A stretch of 64,000 nucleotides of DNA from Micromonospora chersina (GTDB taxonomy: Bacteria > Actinomycetota > Actinomycetes > Mycobacteriales > Micromonosporaceae): the NCBI RefSeq assembly GCF_900091475.1, contig NZ_FMIB01000002.1, positions 4,526,001 through 4,590,000 of the forward strand, written 5' to 3'. The notes beneath the pieces are model-generated. The model saw only the letters and a list, made by a program, of their open reading frames with translations. It was not told the DNA's origin and searched no databases. How positions within the stretch are numbered: the first letter of the stretch is position 1; each line of letters opens with the position of its first letter. Below, piece by piece: positions 24,992 to 35,028 of the stretch. Both the position numbers and the translations under genes were made by a program.

Positions 24992-27715
24992 GTGGCACTG
25001 GCCCTTTACCGCAAGTACCGGCCCCGTACGTTCGCCGAGGTCATCGGCCAGGAGCACGTCACCGAGCCGCTGTCGCAGGCGCTGCGCAGCGGGCGGCTCA
25101 ACCACGCCTACCTCTTCTCCGGCCCCCGGGGCTGCGGCAAGACCTCCAGCGCCCGGATCCTGGCCCGCTCGCTCAACTGCGAGCAGGGGCCCACGCCCGA
25201 ACCGTGCGGGCAGTGTGAGTCGTGTCGCTCGTTGGCCACCGACGGCGCCGGGTCGATCGACGTCATCGAGATCGACGCGGCCAGCCACGGCGGTGTCGAC
25301 GACGCCCGTGAGCTTCGCGAGAAGGCGTTCTTCGCGCCGGCCCGCAGCCGGTTCAAGATCTACGTCATCGACGAGGCGCACATGGTCTCGTCGGCCGGCT
25401 TCAACGCCCTGCTCAAGCTTGTCGAGGAGCCCCCGGAGTACGTCAAGTTCATCTTCGCCACCACCGAACCGGAGAAGGTCCTCGGCACGATCAAGTCGCG
25501 GACCCACCACTATCCGTTCCGGCTGATCCCGCCGAAGGTGCTCCGACCCTACCTGGAGCAGCTGACCGAGGCCGAGGGCGTGAAGGTCGAGCCGGCAGTG
25601 TTCCCGCTGGTGGTGCGCGCCGGTGGCGGCAGCGCCCGGGACAGCCTCTCCGTGCTCGACCAGCTCATCGCCGGCGCCGGCCCGGAGGGCGTCAGCTACG
25701 CCCGGGCCGCCGCGCTGCTGGGCGTCACCGACTCCGCCCTCATCGACGAGATGTGCGACGCGCTCGCCGCCGGGGACGGCGCGGCCGCGTACGCCACCGT
25801 CGACCGGGTCGCGGAGGCCGGGCACGACCCGCGCCGGTTCGCCTCCGACCTGCTGGAGCGGCTGCGCGACCTGATCGTCCTGCAGCAGGTGCCCGACGCC
25901 GCCGCCAAGGGCCTGATCGACGGCCCCGACGACCAGATCGAGCGGATGGCCGCCCAGGCCCAGCGGCTCGGCCCGGCCACCCTGTCCCGCTGCGCCGACA
26001 TCGTGCACAACGGCCTCGTCGAGATGCGCGGCACCACCGCGCCCCGGCTGCTGCTGGAGCTGATCTGCGCCCGGATGCTGCTGCCCGGCGTTGACGACTC
26101 GACCGGCGGCCTGCTCCAGCGCCTGGAGCGGATGGAACGCCGGCTCACCCTGGGTGGCGCCGAGCCGCCGCCGGCCGCCGCCGGCCCCGCGCCGGTCGCT
26201 CCCGCCCCGGAGGTACGCCCGGCCAGTCCCGCCCCGACCGCGGCTGCCGCCGCGTCCGACGTCGAGACCGCCGGCACGCCGGCGGCTGCCGGTGCCCCGA
26301 CCGGGGCGGCCGCCGCCCGCGCCGCCGCCGCGGCGGCCGGTACCCGCTCGGCGCCGGCCCGCCCCGCCGACCCGGCCACGAACGGTCCCGCCCAGCCCGG
26401 CCCGGGCACCCGCCCCGCCGACCGGGCCGGCTCGGCCCAGCCTGGCCCGACCGACCGGACGCCCGGTGCTGGGGCGGCCGTCGGTCCGGCGTCCGGTGCT
26501 CCCGCCCGGCGGCCGGTGCCCGCCTCGGCGGTGCTGCCCGATCCGGCGACCCCCGAGCCGCCGCGCCCCGGCGCGGCCCCGGCCGGCGCACTGGACGCCG
26601 TGGCGGTGCGCCGGGTCTGGCCGGAGGTGGTCGGCAAGGTCAACCGGAGCAACAAGCGGATCGCGGCGCTGATGCGCGACGCGGTGGTCCGCGACCTGGA
26701 CGGCGACACGCTGGTGCTGACCGTGAAGTCGACGGTGCTGGCGAAGATGATGGCCGACCACGCCGCCGTGCTCACCGACGCGCTCTACGAGGAGCTGGGC
26801 GGCCGCTGGCAGATCCGGTGCGAGGTGGCCGGCGAGCGGGGCGCGGCCTCGCTCGGCGGCCCGTCCCGCCCCTCCGGTTCGTCCCGTCCGGCGCCCGAGG
26901 CCGACCCGACCCGCTCGGCGGCCGGTCCGGATGCCGCACCGGCCCGTCCGGCGGCGGATCCGGTCCGCCCGGCCGGGCCGTCCGACACCGCGGGAACCCA
27001 GGCCGGGGGCCGGGGCGGGAACGCCGGCCCGTCCGGTGGCGCCGCCCGCACGTCCGAGCCCTCCGGTGGCCCTGCCGCTCGCGGGGCGGCTGCCGGCGGG
27101 GACGACGACGAGGAGGACTGGCCGGAACCGGCCCGGCCGGGGGCCACCGGACTGCCGGCGGGCGACAGCGCCGCTCCGGCGGCTGCCGACAGCGAAGACT
27201 GGCCCCTACCCGCCCGTCCGGGCGGCGCGGCACCCGTCACCGTGGCTGCTGCCTCGGCCGCCACCTCGATGACCGCGCCCACGACGACCGCCACCGGGTC
27301 GGGCGGTTCCGCGCCCGCCGTACCCAGGCCGGCCGGACCACCGGCCACGGCGCCGGCGGGCGGTGGCACGGCGAAGAACAGCGCGATCGCGGCGGCCCGG
27401 GCGGCCGCGGCGGCGGCCGCCGCCGGTGGCGGGCCGAGCAAGGGCCCGCGGGCGGCGCAGGCGACCCGGAAGACCGCGGACGCCGACTGGGCCGGCGAGC
27501 CGCCCTACGACCCGGACTACGACGGGCCGGTCGGTAACCGGTCGGCGGGCGCGGCCCCGGCGGCGCCCGCCTACGAGGGCTTCGATCCGGGCGACGAGCC
27601 GCTGGACGACGTGATCGACGAGCGGACCGCGCGGCAGTCCAGCGAGGAGCAGGCAGTGCAGTTGCTGCGCGAGGCGTTCGGGGCCGAGAAGATCGACGAG
27701 GTGGACGCGCGCTAG
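24992..27715 (+). CDS. dnaX: DNA polymerase III subunit gamma/tau
   Basis: Clamp-loader ATPase of the replisome, 907 residues from GTG 24992 (AGGAGG nine bases upstream; protein then starts ALYRKYRP as the family does). Walker A GPRGCGKTSSARIL is near 44, the zinc knot uses C63, C72, C75 and C78, and the Walker B VIDEAH lies near 126. AAA+ lid and domain III run to about 390. A very long Ala/Pro/Gly-rich linker (about 400-545) precedes a second folded domain (LDAVAVRRVWPEVVGKVNRSNK, about 548-620), and another low-complexity stretch ends in the acidic FDPGDEPLDDVIDE and the C-terminal helix QLLREAFGAEKI. There is no obvious A-stretch frameshift site for a short gamma form. Confidence 0.95.
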   Translation: MALALYRKYRPRTFAEVIGQEHVTEPLSQALRSGRLNHAYLFSGPRGCGKTSSARILARSLNCEQGPTPEPCGQCESCRSLATDGAGSIDVIEIDAASHGGVDDARELREKAFFAPARSRFKIYVIDEAHMVSSAGFNALLKLVEEPPEYVKFIFATTEPEKVLGTIKSRTHHYPFRLIPPKVLRPYLEQLTEAEGVKVEPAVFPLVVRAGGGSARDSLSVLDQLIAGAGPEGVSYARAAALLGVTDSALIDEMCDALAAGDGAAAYATVDRVAEAGHDPRRFASDLLERLRDLIVLQQVPDAAAKGLIDGPDDQIERMAAQAQRLGPATLSRCADIVHNGLVEMRGTTAPRLLLELICARMLLPGVDDSTGGLLQRLERMERRLTLGGAEPPPAAAGPAPVAPAPEVRPASPAPTAAAAASDVETAGTPAAAGAPTGAAAARAAAAAAGTRSAPARPADPATNGPAQPGPGTRPADRAGSAQPGPTDRTPGAGAAVGPASGAPARRPVPASAVLPDPATPEPPRPGAAPAGALDAVAVRRVWPEVVGKVNRSNKRIAALMRDAVVRDLDGDTLVLTVKSTVLAKMMADHAAVLTDALYEELGGRWQIRCEVAGERGAASLGGPSRPSGSSRPAPEADPTRSAAGPDAAPARPAADPVRPAGPSDTAGTQAGGRGGNAGPSGGAARTSEPSGGPAARGAAAGGDDDEEDWPEPARPGATGLPAGDSAAPAAADSEDWPLPARPGGAAPVTVAAASAATSMTAPTTTATGSGGSAPAVPRPAGPPATAPAGGGTAKNSAIAAARAAAAAAAAGGGPSKGPRAAQATRKTADADWAGEPPYDPDYDGPVGNRSAGAAPAAPAYEGFDPGDEPLDDVIDERTARQSSEEQAVQLLREAFGAEKIDEVDAR

Positions 27716-27753
27716 AGCGCGTCGACCGCCGAGGAGCAGTGCCGCCGCCAGAC

Positions 27754-27759
27754 TAGGCT
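27754..27759 (+). promoter_or_regulatory. candidate -10 box for ybaB-recR
   Basis: TAGGCT, identical to the -10 boxes of the SRP RNA and TetR genes, 40 bp before the YbaB start. It would give ybaB-recR a promoter separate from dnaX. Confidence 0.45.
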
Positions 27760-27798
27760 GGGCGCGGCCGATCAGACGAGTGCGAGAAGGAGCCATCC

Positions 27799-28131
27799 GT
27801 GCGCCCAGGTGGACAGCCGAACATGCAGCAGATGCTGAAGCAGGCGCAGAAGATGCAGCAGCAGATCGCCAAGGCCCAGGCCGAGCTGGCCGAGACCGAG
27901 CTGACCGGCACCGCCGGTGGGGGTCTGGTCACCGCCACCGTCGCCGGCACCGGTGAGCTGAAGGCGATCAAGATCGACCCGAAGGCGGTCGACCCGGAGG
28001 ACGTGGAGACGCTGGAGGACCTGGTCGTCGCCGCCGTGCACAACGCCGCCGAGGCCGCCCGGGAGCTGACCGAGAAGAAGATGGGCCCGGTCGCGGGCGG
28101 GATGGGCGGCCTCGGCCTGCCCGGGTTCTGA
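27799..28131 (+). CDS. YbaB/EbfC family nucleoid-associated protein
   Basis: 110-residue DNA-binding dimer-forming protein. An N-terminal coiled coil ([22 protein letters not shown]) is followed by the family core [26 protein letters not shown] and [16 protein letters not shown] start with AAGGAG eight bases upstream. Genes of this family stand between dnaX and recR in most bacteria; a role in chromosome organisation and repair is likely. Confidence 0.93.
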   Translation: MRPGGQPNMQQMLKQAQKMQQQIAKAQAELAETELTGTAGGGLVTATVAGTGELKAIKIDPKAVDPEDVETLEDLVVAAVHNAAEAARELTEKKMGPVAGGMGGLGLPGF

Positions 28132-28139
28132 GCCGGCAG

Positions 28140-28733
28140 ATGTACGAGGGTGCCATCCAGGACCTGATCGACGAGCTGGGCCGGCTGCCGGGCGTGGGCC
28201 CGAAGAGTGCCCAGCGGATCGCGTTCCACGTCCTCTCGGCGGATCCGGCCGACGTGAACCGGCTGGCCGGTGCGCTGCGCAAGGTCAAGGAGCTGGTGCG
28301 GTTCTGCACCACCTGCTACAACGTGGCCGAGTCGGAGCAGTGCCGGATCTGCCGCGACCCGCGGCGCACGGACGAGGTGCTCTGCGTGGTCGAGGAGCCG
28401 AAGGACGTCGTGGCGATCGAGCGGACCGGTGAGTTCCGCGGTCGCTACCACGTGCTCGGCGGCGCGATCAACCCGCTGGAGGGCATCGGCCCGGACAACC
28501 TGCGGATCCGGGAGCTGATGACCCGGCTGGGCGGCGGCGCGGTGCGCGAGCTGATCCTGGCCACCGATCCGAACACCGAGGGTGAGGCGACCGCGACCTA
28601 TCTGGCGCTGATGGTGAAGCCGATGGGCATCGCGGTGACCCGGCTGGCCAGCGGGCTGCCGGTCGGCGGCGACCTGGAGTACGCCGACGAGATCACGCTG
28701 GGCCGCGCGTTCGAGGGCCGCCGGGCGATCTGA
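28140..28733 (+). CDS. recR: recombination mediator RecR
   Basis: 197 residues, the usual RecR length. An N-terminal helix-hairpin-helix ([18 protein letters not shown]) is followed by the four-cysteine zinc finger ([16 protein letters not shown], about 57-72) and a Toprim domain ([15 protein letters not shown], then [16 protein letters not shown]). It works with RecF/RecO to load RecA on gapped DNA. It starts nine bases after the YbaB gene. Confidence 0.96.
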   Translation: MYEGAIQDLIDELGRLPGVGPKSAQRIAFHVLSADPADVNRLAGALRKVKELVRFCTTCYNVAESEQCRICRDPRRTDEVLCVVEEPKDVVAIERTGEFRGRYHVLGGAINPLEGIGPDNLRIRELMTRLGGGAVRELILATDPNTEGEATATYLALMVKPMGIAVTRLASGLPVGGDLEYADEITLGRAFEGRRAI

Positions 28734-29066
28734 CCCGCCCACGACCATGCCGGCCGGTCCCGTTCGGGGGGCCGGCCGGCGTCGTCCGTCCATCCGGAAT
28801 GTGGGACGAGTGCGATTCGCCACCCGCTCGCCATTCGGCCGTCGACTGACCTGTTATGCCCCGATTCATCCGATCCCACTATCTGCTCGCGGCTGTGACA
28901 GTCCTGTTTGTCGGGAGATCCGCCGCTGTCAGACCCGGCCACTTGGTGTCGGCTTGGTAGCGATTGCCTAACGGGCGTTCCGCATTCTGTGTGTCGTGTC
29001 ATAGCCTCCCGCACACGGACTGAGTCACAGCTCGGCGTGGACACATGCGCATGACAGAGGTGAGAG
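28734..29066. other. 333-bp control region of the ABC importer operon
   Basis: After the recR terminator the base composition becomes visibly A/T-richer (about 28840-29030), as expected for a regulated promoter. TGACAG (28896-28901) and CTGTCA (28926-28931) form an inverted repeat with a 24-base spacer. I could not choose a single -10/-35 pair. No credible gene lies here. Confidence 0.4.
28741..28785 (+). terminator. terminator after recR
   Basis: ACGAC (28741-28745) pairs with GTCGT (28781-28785) and GCCGGCCGG (28749-28757) with CCGGCCGGC (28772-28780), split by a small bulge. Very stable and eight bases after the recR stop. Confidence 0.8.
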
Positions 29067-30737
29067 ATGCAGGCGAGCAGGCTTAAAGCGGCCGTGGCCC
29101 TCGCGGCCGCCGCCGCTCTGGCGGTCGGGGCGTCCGGCTGCGCGAAGAGCGAGCGCGACGAGGACAGCGGTGGGGCCAAGACCGGCGGCACCTTCGTCTT
29201 CGCGGGCGCCGGTAACCCGAAGAACTTCGACCCGATCTTCAACGACGACGGGGAGTCCTTCCGGCCGATCCGGCAGATGTACGACACCCTCGTGCAGAAC
29301 AAGCCGGGCACGGCCGATCTGCAGGGCGCCCTGGCGGAGAGCTGGGAGCACGACCCCGAGGGCAAGGTCTGGACCTTCCACCTGCGCAAGAACGTGAAGT
29401 TCCACGACGGCACCCCGTTCAACGCCGCCGCGGTCTGCTTCAACTTCGACCGCTGGTTCAACATGAAGGGCGCCGCCGCCCAGTCGCAGATGATCTACTA
29501 CTCGGACGTCTTCGGCGGGTTCGCCAAGAACGAGGCCGAGGGCGTCGGCGAGCCGGTCTACAACAAGTGCGAGGCGAAGGACGACGGCACCGCCGTCGTC
29601 ACGATGAACCGCTACAAGGGCGCCTTCCCCGGCGCCTTCGCGCTGACCGCGCTGTCGATCGCCAGCCCCGAGGCGCTGAAGAAGTACGACGCCGACACGG
29701 TGAAGCAGAACGGCGACTCGTTCGAGTACAGCGCGTTCGCCAACGAGCACCCGGTGGGCACCGGCCCGTTCACCTTCGGCGGCTGGGACAAGGCCAAGGG
29801 TGAGATCACCCTGAACCGGAACCCCGACTACTGGGGCGAGAAGGCCAAGGTCGACAAGCTCGTCATCAAGATCATCGAGGATGAGAACACCCGCAAGCAG
29901 GAGCTGCGGGCGGGCACCGTCCAGGGCATCGACTTCCCGGCTCCGGCCGACCGGAAGGCGCTCGCGGGCGAGGGCTTCCAGGTTCTCGACCGCCCGGCGT
30001 TCAACATCCTCTACCTCGGCTTCAACCAGAAGAACCCGAAGCTGAAGGACCTGCGGGTGCGCCAGGCGATCGCCTACGCCCTCAACCGCCAGGCGCTCGT
30101 CCAGACCAAGGGCCCGGGTGGCACCAAGGTCGCCGACGAGTTCATGCCGGACACCGTGCTCGGCTACGCCCAGGACGTGCAGAAGTACGACTACAACGTC
30201 GACAAGGCCAAGCAGCTGCTCAAGGAGGCGGGCGCCGAGAACCTGACGCTCAACTTCTACTACCCGACCGACGTCTCCCGGCCGTACATGCCGAACCCGC
30301 AGGAGATCTTCACCGTCCTGGCCAACGACCTGCAGGCCGTCGGCATCAAGGTCAACGGTGTGGCCCGCCCGTGGAACGGTGGCTACAAGGACGACGTGCA
30401 GCAGTTCGGCAAGCAGGACCTGCACATCCTCGGCTGGACTGGTGACTACAACGACCCGGGCAACTTCGTCGGCACCTTCTTCGGCCGCGCCAAGGTCGAG
30501 TTCGGCGACCAGGCGATGACCGAGATGTTCGACGCGATCACCAAGGCCGACGCCACTGTCGACGAGGCCGGCAAGAAGACCGCGTGGGAGCAGGTCAACC
30601 GCGACATCGCCGCCAAGTGGCTGCCGGCCGTGCCGATCTGGCACGCCCCGCCGGCCATCGTGGTCACCAAGGACGTCAAGGGTCTGGTCGCCAGCCCCCT
30701 GACCGACGAGCGGTTCAACACCGTCAGCGTCGGCTGA
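29067..30737 (+). CDS. peptide/nickel-type ABC transporter substrate-binding lipoprotein
   Basis: 556 residues of the family 5 solute-binding proteins. The lipobox is VGASGC with Cys25. The family signature region FDPIFNDDGESFRPIRQMYDTLVQ follows, then LAESWEHDPEGKVWTFHLRKNVKFHDGTPF near 88-115. The C-terminal lobe has LGFNQKNPKLKDLRVRQAIAYALNR near 320. Captures an oligopeptide or similar solute outside the membrane. First gene of a five-gene operon. A 15-bp stem-loop after its stop probably raises its mRNA relative to the permease genes. Confidence 0.93.
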   Translation: MQASRLKAAVALAAAAALAVGASGCAKSERDEDSGGAKTGGTFVFAGAGNPKNFDPIFNDDGESFRPIRQMYDTLVQNKPGTADLQGALAESWEHDPEGKVWTFHLRKNVKFHDGTPFNAAAVCFNFDRWFNMKGAAAQSQMIYYSDVFGGFAKNEAEGVGEPVYNKCEAKDDGTAVVTMNRYKGAFPGAFALTALSIASPEALKKYDADTVKQNGDSFEYSAFANEHPVGTGPFTFGGWDKAKGEITLNRNPDYWGEKAKVDKLVIKIIEDENTRKQELRAGTVQGIDFPAPADRKALAGEGFQVLDRPAFNILYLGFNQKNPKLKDLRVRQAIAYALNRQALVQTKGPGGTKVADEFMPDTVLGYAQDVQKYDYNVDKAKQLLKEAGAENLTLNFYYPTDVSRPYMPNPQEIFTVLANDLQAVGIKVNGVARPWNGGYKDDVQQFGKQDLHILGWTGDYNDPGNFVGTFFGRAKVEFGDQAMTEMFDAITKADATVDEAGKKTAWEQVNRDIAAKWLPAVPIWHAPPAIVVTKDVKGLVASPLTDERFNTVSVG

Positions 30738-30769
30738 AGCGCTACTGACCGCTGACGCCGTACGTGGAA

Positions 30770-30807
30770 TCGGCCCGGGCCGGGCTCTCTCTCCCGGCCC
30801 GGGCCGA
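30770..30807 (+). terminator. intercistronic stem-loop between binding-protein and permease genes
   Basis: TCGGCCCGGGCCGGG (30770-30784) pairs perfectly with CCCGGCCCGGGCCGA (30793-30807) around CTCTCTCT. It may act as a partial terminator or as an mRNA 3'-end stabiliser, the common way to over-express binding proteins. Confidence 0.8.
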
Positions 30808-30840
30808 CCCGCTGTTTACCGAGAATCTGGTGTGTGAGAG

Positions 30841-31848
30841 ATGTTGCGAGTCATAGTCCGCCGCCTGCTGCAGCTGGTGGTGACCCTGATAGGGCTGTCC
30901 TTGCTGGTCTTCGTCTGGCTGCGGAACCTCCCCGGCGGCCCGATCGAGGCGCTGCTCGGTGAGCGGGCCACGCCGGAGCGGCGTGCCCTGCTGGTCAAGG
31001 CCCTCGGCTACGACCAGCCGATCCTGGTGCAGTACGCCAAGTTCATGCAGCGGCTGCTGACCGGCGACTTCGGCAACTCGATCCGGAGCGGCGACCCGGT
31101 CACCGAGGTGATCGGCCGCGCCTTCCCGGCCACCATCGAGCTGGCCGCGGCCGCCATGATCATCGCCATCGGGTTCGGCGTGCCGCTCGGCTACCTCGCC
31201 GCCCGGCACCGCGGCCGGCTGCTCGACAACCTGAGCATCGCCGGCACCCTGCTCGGTATCTCGATCCCGATCTTCTTCCTGGGCTACCTGCTCAAGGACG
31301 TCTTCACCCAGAACATGCACTGGTTCCCGCCCTCGGGCCGGATCAGCACCGGGGTGGACAACACCGACGTGACCGGTTTCTTCGTCCTCGACGGGCTGCT
31401 CACCCGGGAGTTCGACGCCACCGGCGACGCGCTGTGGCACCTCATCCTGCCGGCGTTCACCCTGGCCACCATCCCGCTCGCGGTGATCGTGCGGATCACC
31501 CGCGCCAGCGTGCTCGACGTGCTCAACGAGGACTACGTCCGCACCGCCGAGGCGAAGGGCCTGCGCCACAAGACCATCCGGGGCCGGCACATCCTGCGGA
31601 ACGCCCTGCTGCCGGTGGTCACCACCATCGGCCTCCAGACCGGCGCGCTGCTCTCCGGCGCGGTGCTCACCGAGCGGGTCTACAACTGGGGCGGCCTCGG
31701 CACGCTGATCTACAACTCGATCAGCGGCGGCCGCGACTATCCGGTGCTCCAGGCGCTGATCCTCCTGGCCGCGCTGGTCTTCGTGGTGGTCAACCTCCTG
31801 GTCGACCTCTCCTACGCCTTCATCGATCCGAGGGTGCGTGTGCGATGA
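30841..31848 (+). CDS. ABC transporter permease (DppB-like)
   Basis: 335 residues, six transmembrane helices. The N-terminal VIVRRLLQLVVTLIGLSLLVFVWL is typical of the OppB/DppB group. The EAA loop (EDYVRTAEAKGLRHKTIRGRHILRNALLPV) near 222-252 contacts the ATPases. Stop overlaps the next start (ATGA). Forms the channel with the next gene product. Confidence 0.93.
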   Translation: MLRVIVRRLLQLVVTLIGLSLLVFVWLRNLPGGPIEALLGERATPERRALLVKALGYDQPILVQYAKFMQRLLTGDFGNSIRSGDPVTEVIGRAFPATIELAAAAMIIAIGFGVPLGYLAARHRGRLLDNLSIAGTLLGISIPIFFLGYLLKDVFTQNMHWFPPSGRISTGVDNTDVTGFFVLDGLLTREFDATGDALWHLILPAFTLATIPLAVIVRITRASVLDVLNEDYVRTAEAKGLRHKTIRGRHILRNALLPVVTTIGLQTGALLSGAVLTERVYNWGGLGTLIYNSISGGRDYPVLQALILLAALVFVVVNLLVDLSYAFIDPRVRVR

Positions 31849-32885
31849 GTGACCCGATCACCCGGCCCGTCGTGGGCACACCGCGCGAGAGCGTGGACCC
31901 CGCCGCCGTCGAGGAGAAGCGCGAGGGCACCCTCCCGCGCGGCATCGACCGGCTCGGCGAGCGCAAGCGCGCCCGGCTGGAGCAGCTCGCCCAGGCCACC
32001 GCCGACAAGGGCGGCGTGAGCCTGGTCCGGGACGCGTTCCGCCGGCTGCGCCGCAACCCGACGGCGATCGTCGGCGCGTCCATCGTGGCGCTGTTCATCC
32101 TGATCGCGATCTTCGCGCCGCTGCTCGCGCCGCACGACCCCGCGCAGCGCTTCGACGAGCTGACGAAGAACCTGACCGTGGACAGCATCCCCGGCGCCAG
32201 CAGCGAGTTCCCGCTCGGCTCCGACCCGCTCGGCCGGGACTTCCTGTCCCGCATGATCCACGGCAGCCGGCAGACGCTCTTCGTCGGCGTGCTCGCCACG
32301 CTGATCGGGTTGGCCCTGGGCGTGCTGATCGGCGCGATCGCCGGCGCCTTCGGCGGCTGGGTCGACAACATCCTGATGCGCTTCACCGACGTGATGCTGG
32401 CCCTGCCGGCCCTGCTGCTCGCCATCAGCCTGGTGGCCATGGCGAGCCGGTCCAGCCAGTGGACTGTCATCCTGGCGGTGGCCATCGTCAACGTGCCGAT
32501 CTTCGCCCGGCTGCTGCGCGGTTCGATGCTCGCCCAACGGGAGAGCGACCACGTGCTGGCCGCCCGGGCGCTCGGTGTCAAGCAGGGCTCGATCGTGCTC
32601 CGGCACATGCTGCCCAACGCCATGACCGCCGTGATCGTGCAGGCCACGCTGACCCTCTCCACCGCGATCCTGGAGGCGGCGTCGCTGTCCTTCCTCGGTC
32701 TCGGCGACCCCGACATCAACCGCGCCGAGTGGGGCCTGATGCTCGGTGTGGACGGTCAGCGCTACTTCGAGGTCCGGCCGGAGCTGGCCTACTACCCGGC
32801 GGTCGCGATCATCGTGGTCGCGCTGGGCTTCACCCTGCTGGGTGAGGGCATGCGCGAGGCGATCGACCCGAAGAGCCGGCGGTGA
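31845..32885 (+). CDS. ABC transporter permease (DppC-like)
   Basis: 346 residues starting at ATG 31845, which overlaps the upstream stop. A 65-residue cytoplasmic N-terminus rich in charged residues precedes the usual DppC start (VRDAFRRLRRNPTAIVGASIVALFILIAIFAPLLAP). The EAA loop ESDHVLAARALGVKQGSIVLRHMLPNAM is near 230-257. The frame is open far upstream inside the DppB gene, but nothing there is conserved. Confidence 0.92.
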   Translation: MSDPITRPVVGTPRESVDPAAVEEKREGTLPRGIDRLGERKRARLEQLAQATADKGGVSLVRDAFRRLRRNPTAIVGASIVALFILIAIFAPLLAPHDPAQRFDELTKNLTVDSIPGASSEFPLGSDPLGRDFLSRMIHGSRQTLFVGVLATLIGLALGVLIGAIAGAFGGWVDNILMRFTDVMLALPALLLAISLVAMASRSSQWTVILAVAIVNVPIFARLLRGSMLAQRESDHVLAARALGVKQGSIVLRHMLPNAMTAVIVQATLTLSTAILEAASLSFLGLGDPDINRAEWGLMLGVDGQRYFEVRPELAYYPAVAIIVVALGFTLLGEGMREAIDPKSRR

Positions 32886-32928
32886 CGGCGATGCGGACCA
32901 AGGACCTGCACGGTGAGGAAGTGACCCG

Positions 32929-33915
32929 ATGAGCCTGCTCGACGTACGCGATCTGAGCGTGGTGTTCCAGCGTCGCGGTGAGCGGCCGTTCACCGCGGTC
33001 GACAACGTCAGCTTCAGCGTGGAGCCGGGGCAGACCGTGGGCCTGGTCGGCGAGTCCGGCTGCGGCAAGAGCGTGACCAGCCTGGCGATCATGGGCCTGC
33101 TGCCCCGGCGGGGCAACAAGGTCACCGGTGAGGTCAACTTCGACGGCGCCGACCTGCTGAAGCTGCGCCCGGACGACATGCGGGACCGGCGCGGCCGGGA
33201 CATCGGCATGATCTTCCAGGACCCGCTGTCCTCGCTGAACCCGGTCGTGCCGATCGGCACGCAGGTGGCCGAGGTGCTGGAGCGGCACCGCGGGATGGAC
33301 CGCAAGGCGGCCATGAAGGAGGCCCGGGAGCTGCTCGACGCCGTTGGCATCCCGGACCCCACGCGGCGGCTCAAGGAGTATCCGCACCAGATCTCCGGCG
33401 GCATGCGGCAGCGCGCGCTGATCGCCATCGCGCTGGCCTGCAAGCCGCGGCTGCTGATCGCGGACGAGCCGACCACCGCCCTGGACGTGACCATCCAGGC
33501 GCAGATCCTCACCCTGCTCAAGCAGCTCGTCGACGAGACCGGCACCGCGCTCATCATGATCACGCACGACCTGGGCGTGGTGGCCGGCCTCTGCGACACG
33601 GTAAACGTGCTCTACGGCGGCAAGGTGGTCGAGCGGGCCGCCCGGCACGATCTCTTCGCCCGGCCGCGGCACCCGTACACGCACGGGCTGCTCAGCTCGG
33701 TGCCGCGGCTGGACTCGCCCCGGGGCGAGCGGCTGCACGCCATCCGTGGCTCGGTGGCCGACAACATCCCGTGGGTCGAGGGGTGCGCGTTCGCCCCCCG
33801 CTGCGACAACGTGGTGGACGCCTGCCTGGAGGGCACGCCCCCGCTCGAACCCACCGCGACCGGCGGCGACCTGCGCTGCAACAACCCTGTCTCCGAGGAG
33901 GTGGCGGTGCCGTGA
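32929..33915 (+). CDS. ABC transporter ATP-binding protein (DppD-like)
   Basis: 328 residues. Walker [15 protein letters not shown] is near 43, Q-loop [11 protein letters not shown] near 97, ABC signature ISGGMRQRA near 157, Walker [13 protein letters not shown] near 178 and the H-loop THD near 211. The C-terminal oligopeptide-transporter extension ([15 protein letters not shown]) carries three cysteines. GAGGAAG lies upstream of the ATG. Pairs with the next ATPase. Confidence 0.94.
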   Translation: MSLLDVRDLSVVFQRRGERPFTAVDNVSFSVEPGQTVGLVGESGCGKSVTSLAIMGLLPRRGNKVTGEVNFDGADLLKLRPDDMRDRRGRDIGMIFQDPLSSLNPVVPIGTQVAEVLERHRGMDRKAAMKEARELLDAVGIPDPTRRLKEYPHQISGGMRQRALIAIALACKPRLLIADEPTTALDVTIQAQILTLLKQLVDETGTALIMITHDLGVVAGLCDTVNVLYGGKVVERAARHDLFARPRHPYTHGLLSSVPRLDSPRGERLHAIRGSVADNIPWVEGCAFAPRCDNVVDACLEGTPPLEPTATGGDLRCNNPVSEEVAVP

Positions 33916-35018
33916 CCGAGTCGACCGAGCGGACCGGACCACTTGTCGAACTGCGCGACGTCAAGGTCCATTTCCCGATCAAGAGCGGTGTGCTCTTCGA
34001 CCGCACCGTCGGCTACGTCTACGCCGTCGACGGCGTCTCGCTCTCCATCAACAAGGGCGAGACGTACGGGCTGGTGGGCGAGTCGGGGTGCGGCAAGTCC
34101 ACCCTGGGCCGGGGCCTGCTGCGGCTGGTCGAGCCGACCGACGGTGAGATCGTCTTCGACGGCACCGACATCCGCGCGCTCAAGGGCGAGTCGATGCGCC
34201 GGATGCGCCGCCGCATCCAGATGATCTTCCAGGACCCGCTGTCCAGCCTCGACCCCCGCCAGTCGGTGGAGTCGCTGCTGGTCGAGGGGCTCAACGCGCA
34301 CGGCCTGGCCAAGGACAAGGCGGCCACCGCCAAGCGGCTCCGGGAGGCGCTCGCCGCGGTCGGTCTGCCCGCGTCGGCGCTGAGCAAGTACCCGCACGAG
34401 TTCTCCGGCGGGCAGCGGCAGCGCATCGGCATCGCCCGGGCGCTGGTGCTCGACCCGGACCTGATCGTCGCCGACGAGCCGGTCTCCGCGCTCGACGTCT
34501 CGATCCAGGCCCAGGTGATCAACCTGCTGGAGGAACTCCAGAACGAGCACGGCCTGACGTACCTGATCATCGCCCACGACCTGGCGGTGGTCCGGCACAT
34601 CGCCGACACGGTCGGGGTGATGTACCTCGGCGGACTGGTCGAGGAGGCGTCCAGCGACGACCTCTACCGGGAGCCGATGCACCCGTACACGAAGGCGCTC
34701 ATGTCGGCCGTGCCGGTGCCGGACCCGCAGGTGGAGGACCGCCGGGAGCGGATCCTGCTCGCCGGCGACCTGCCCTCGCCGACGAACCCGCCGGCCGGCT
34801 GCCGGTTCCACACCCGCTGCCCGTGGGCCCAGCCGACCCGCTGCGCCGACGAGCGGCCGGCGCTGCGCGAGGTGCTCGGCGGGCACCGGGTGGCCTGCCA
34901 CTACGCGGAGGACATCGCCGCCGGCCGGATCCGGCCGCACGAGGTGGAGCCGGAACTGGTCCGGCCGGACGACGGCGCGGCGCCGGGCGACACGGGCGAG
35001 CTGATCCCGACCCCGTGA
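33912..35018 (+). CDS. ABC transporter ATP-binding protein (DppF-like)
   Basis: 368 residues from GTG 33912, which overlaps the upstream stop (GTGA). Walker [14 protein letters not shown] is near 55, Q-loop [12 protein letters not shown] near 110, signature [15 protein letters not shown] near 162, Walker [13 protein letters not shown] near 186. The C-terminal Cys motif [16 protein letters not shown] is typical of DppF/OppF. The last 30 residues are acidic and variable. Last gene of the importer operon. Confidence 0.94.
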   Translation: MTESTERTGPLVELRDVKVHFPIKSGVLFDRTVGYVYAVDGVSLSINKGETYGLVGESGCGKSTLGRGLLRLVEPTDGEIVFDGTDIRALKGESMRRMRRRIQMIFQDPLSSLDPRQSVESLLVEGLNAHGLAKDKAATAKRLREALAAVGLPASALSKYPHEFSGGQRQRIGIARALVLDPDLIVADEPVSALDVSIQAQVINLLEELQNEHGLTYLIIAHDLAVVRHIADTVGVMYLGGLVEEASSDDLYREPMHPYTKALMSAVPVPDPQVEDRRERILLAGDLPSPTNPPAGCRFHTRCPWAQPTRCADERPALREVLGGHRVACHYAEDIAAGRIRPHEVEPELVRPDDGAAPGDTGELIPTP

Positions 35019-35028
35019 CGTGACGACG

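Noticed and set aside
26160..27500. Ala/Pro-rich stretch as an inserted repeat or recombination scar
   Set aside because: It is in frame within dnaX, lies where tau linkers belong and has no direct or terminal repeats.
28598..29464. Minus-strand frame across the recR-importer gap
   Set aside because: It overlaps two sure genes, has no ribosome site and no recognisable composition; the gap is better explained as a promoter region.
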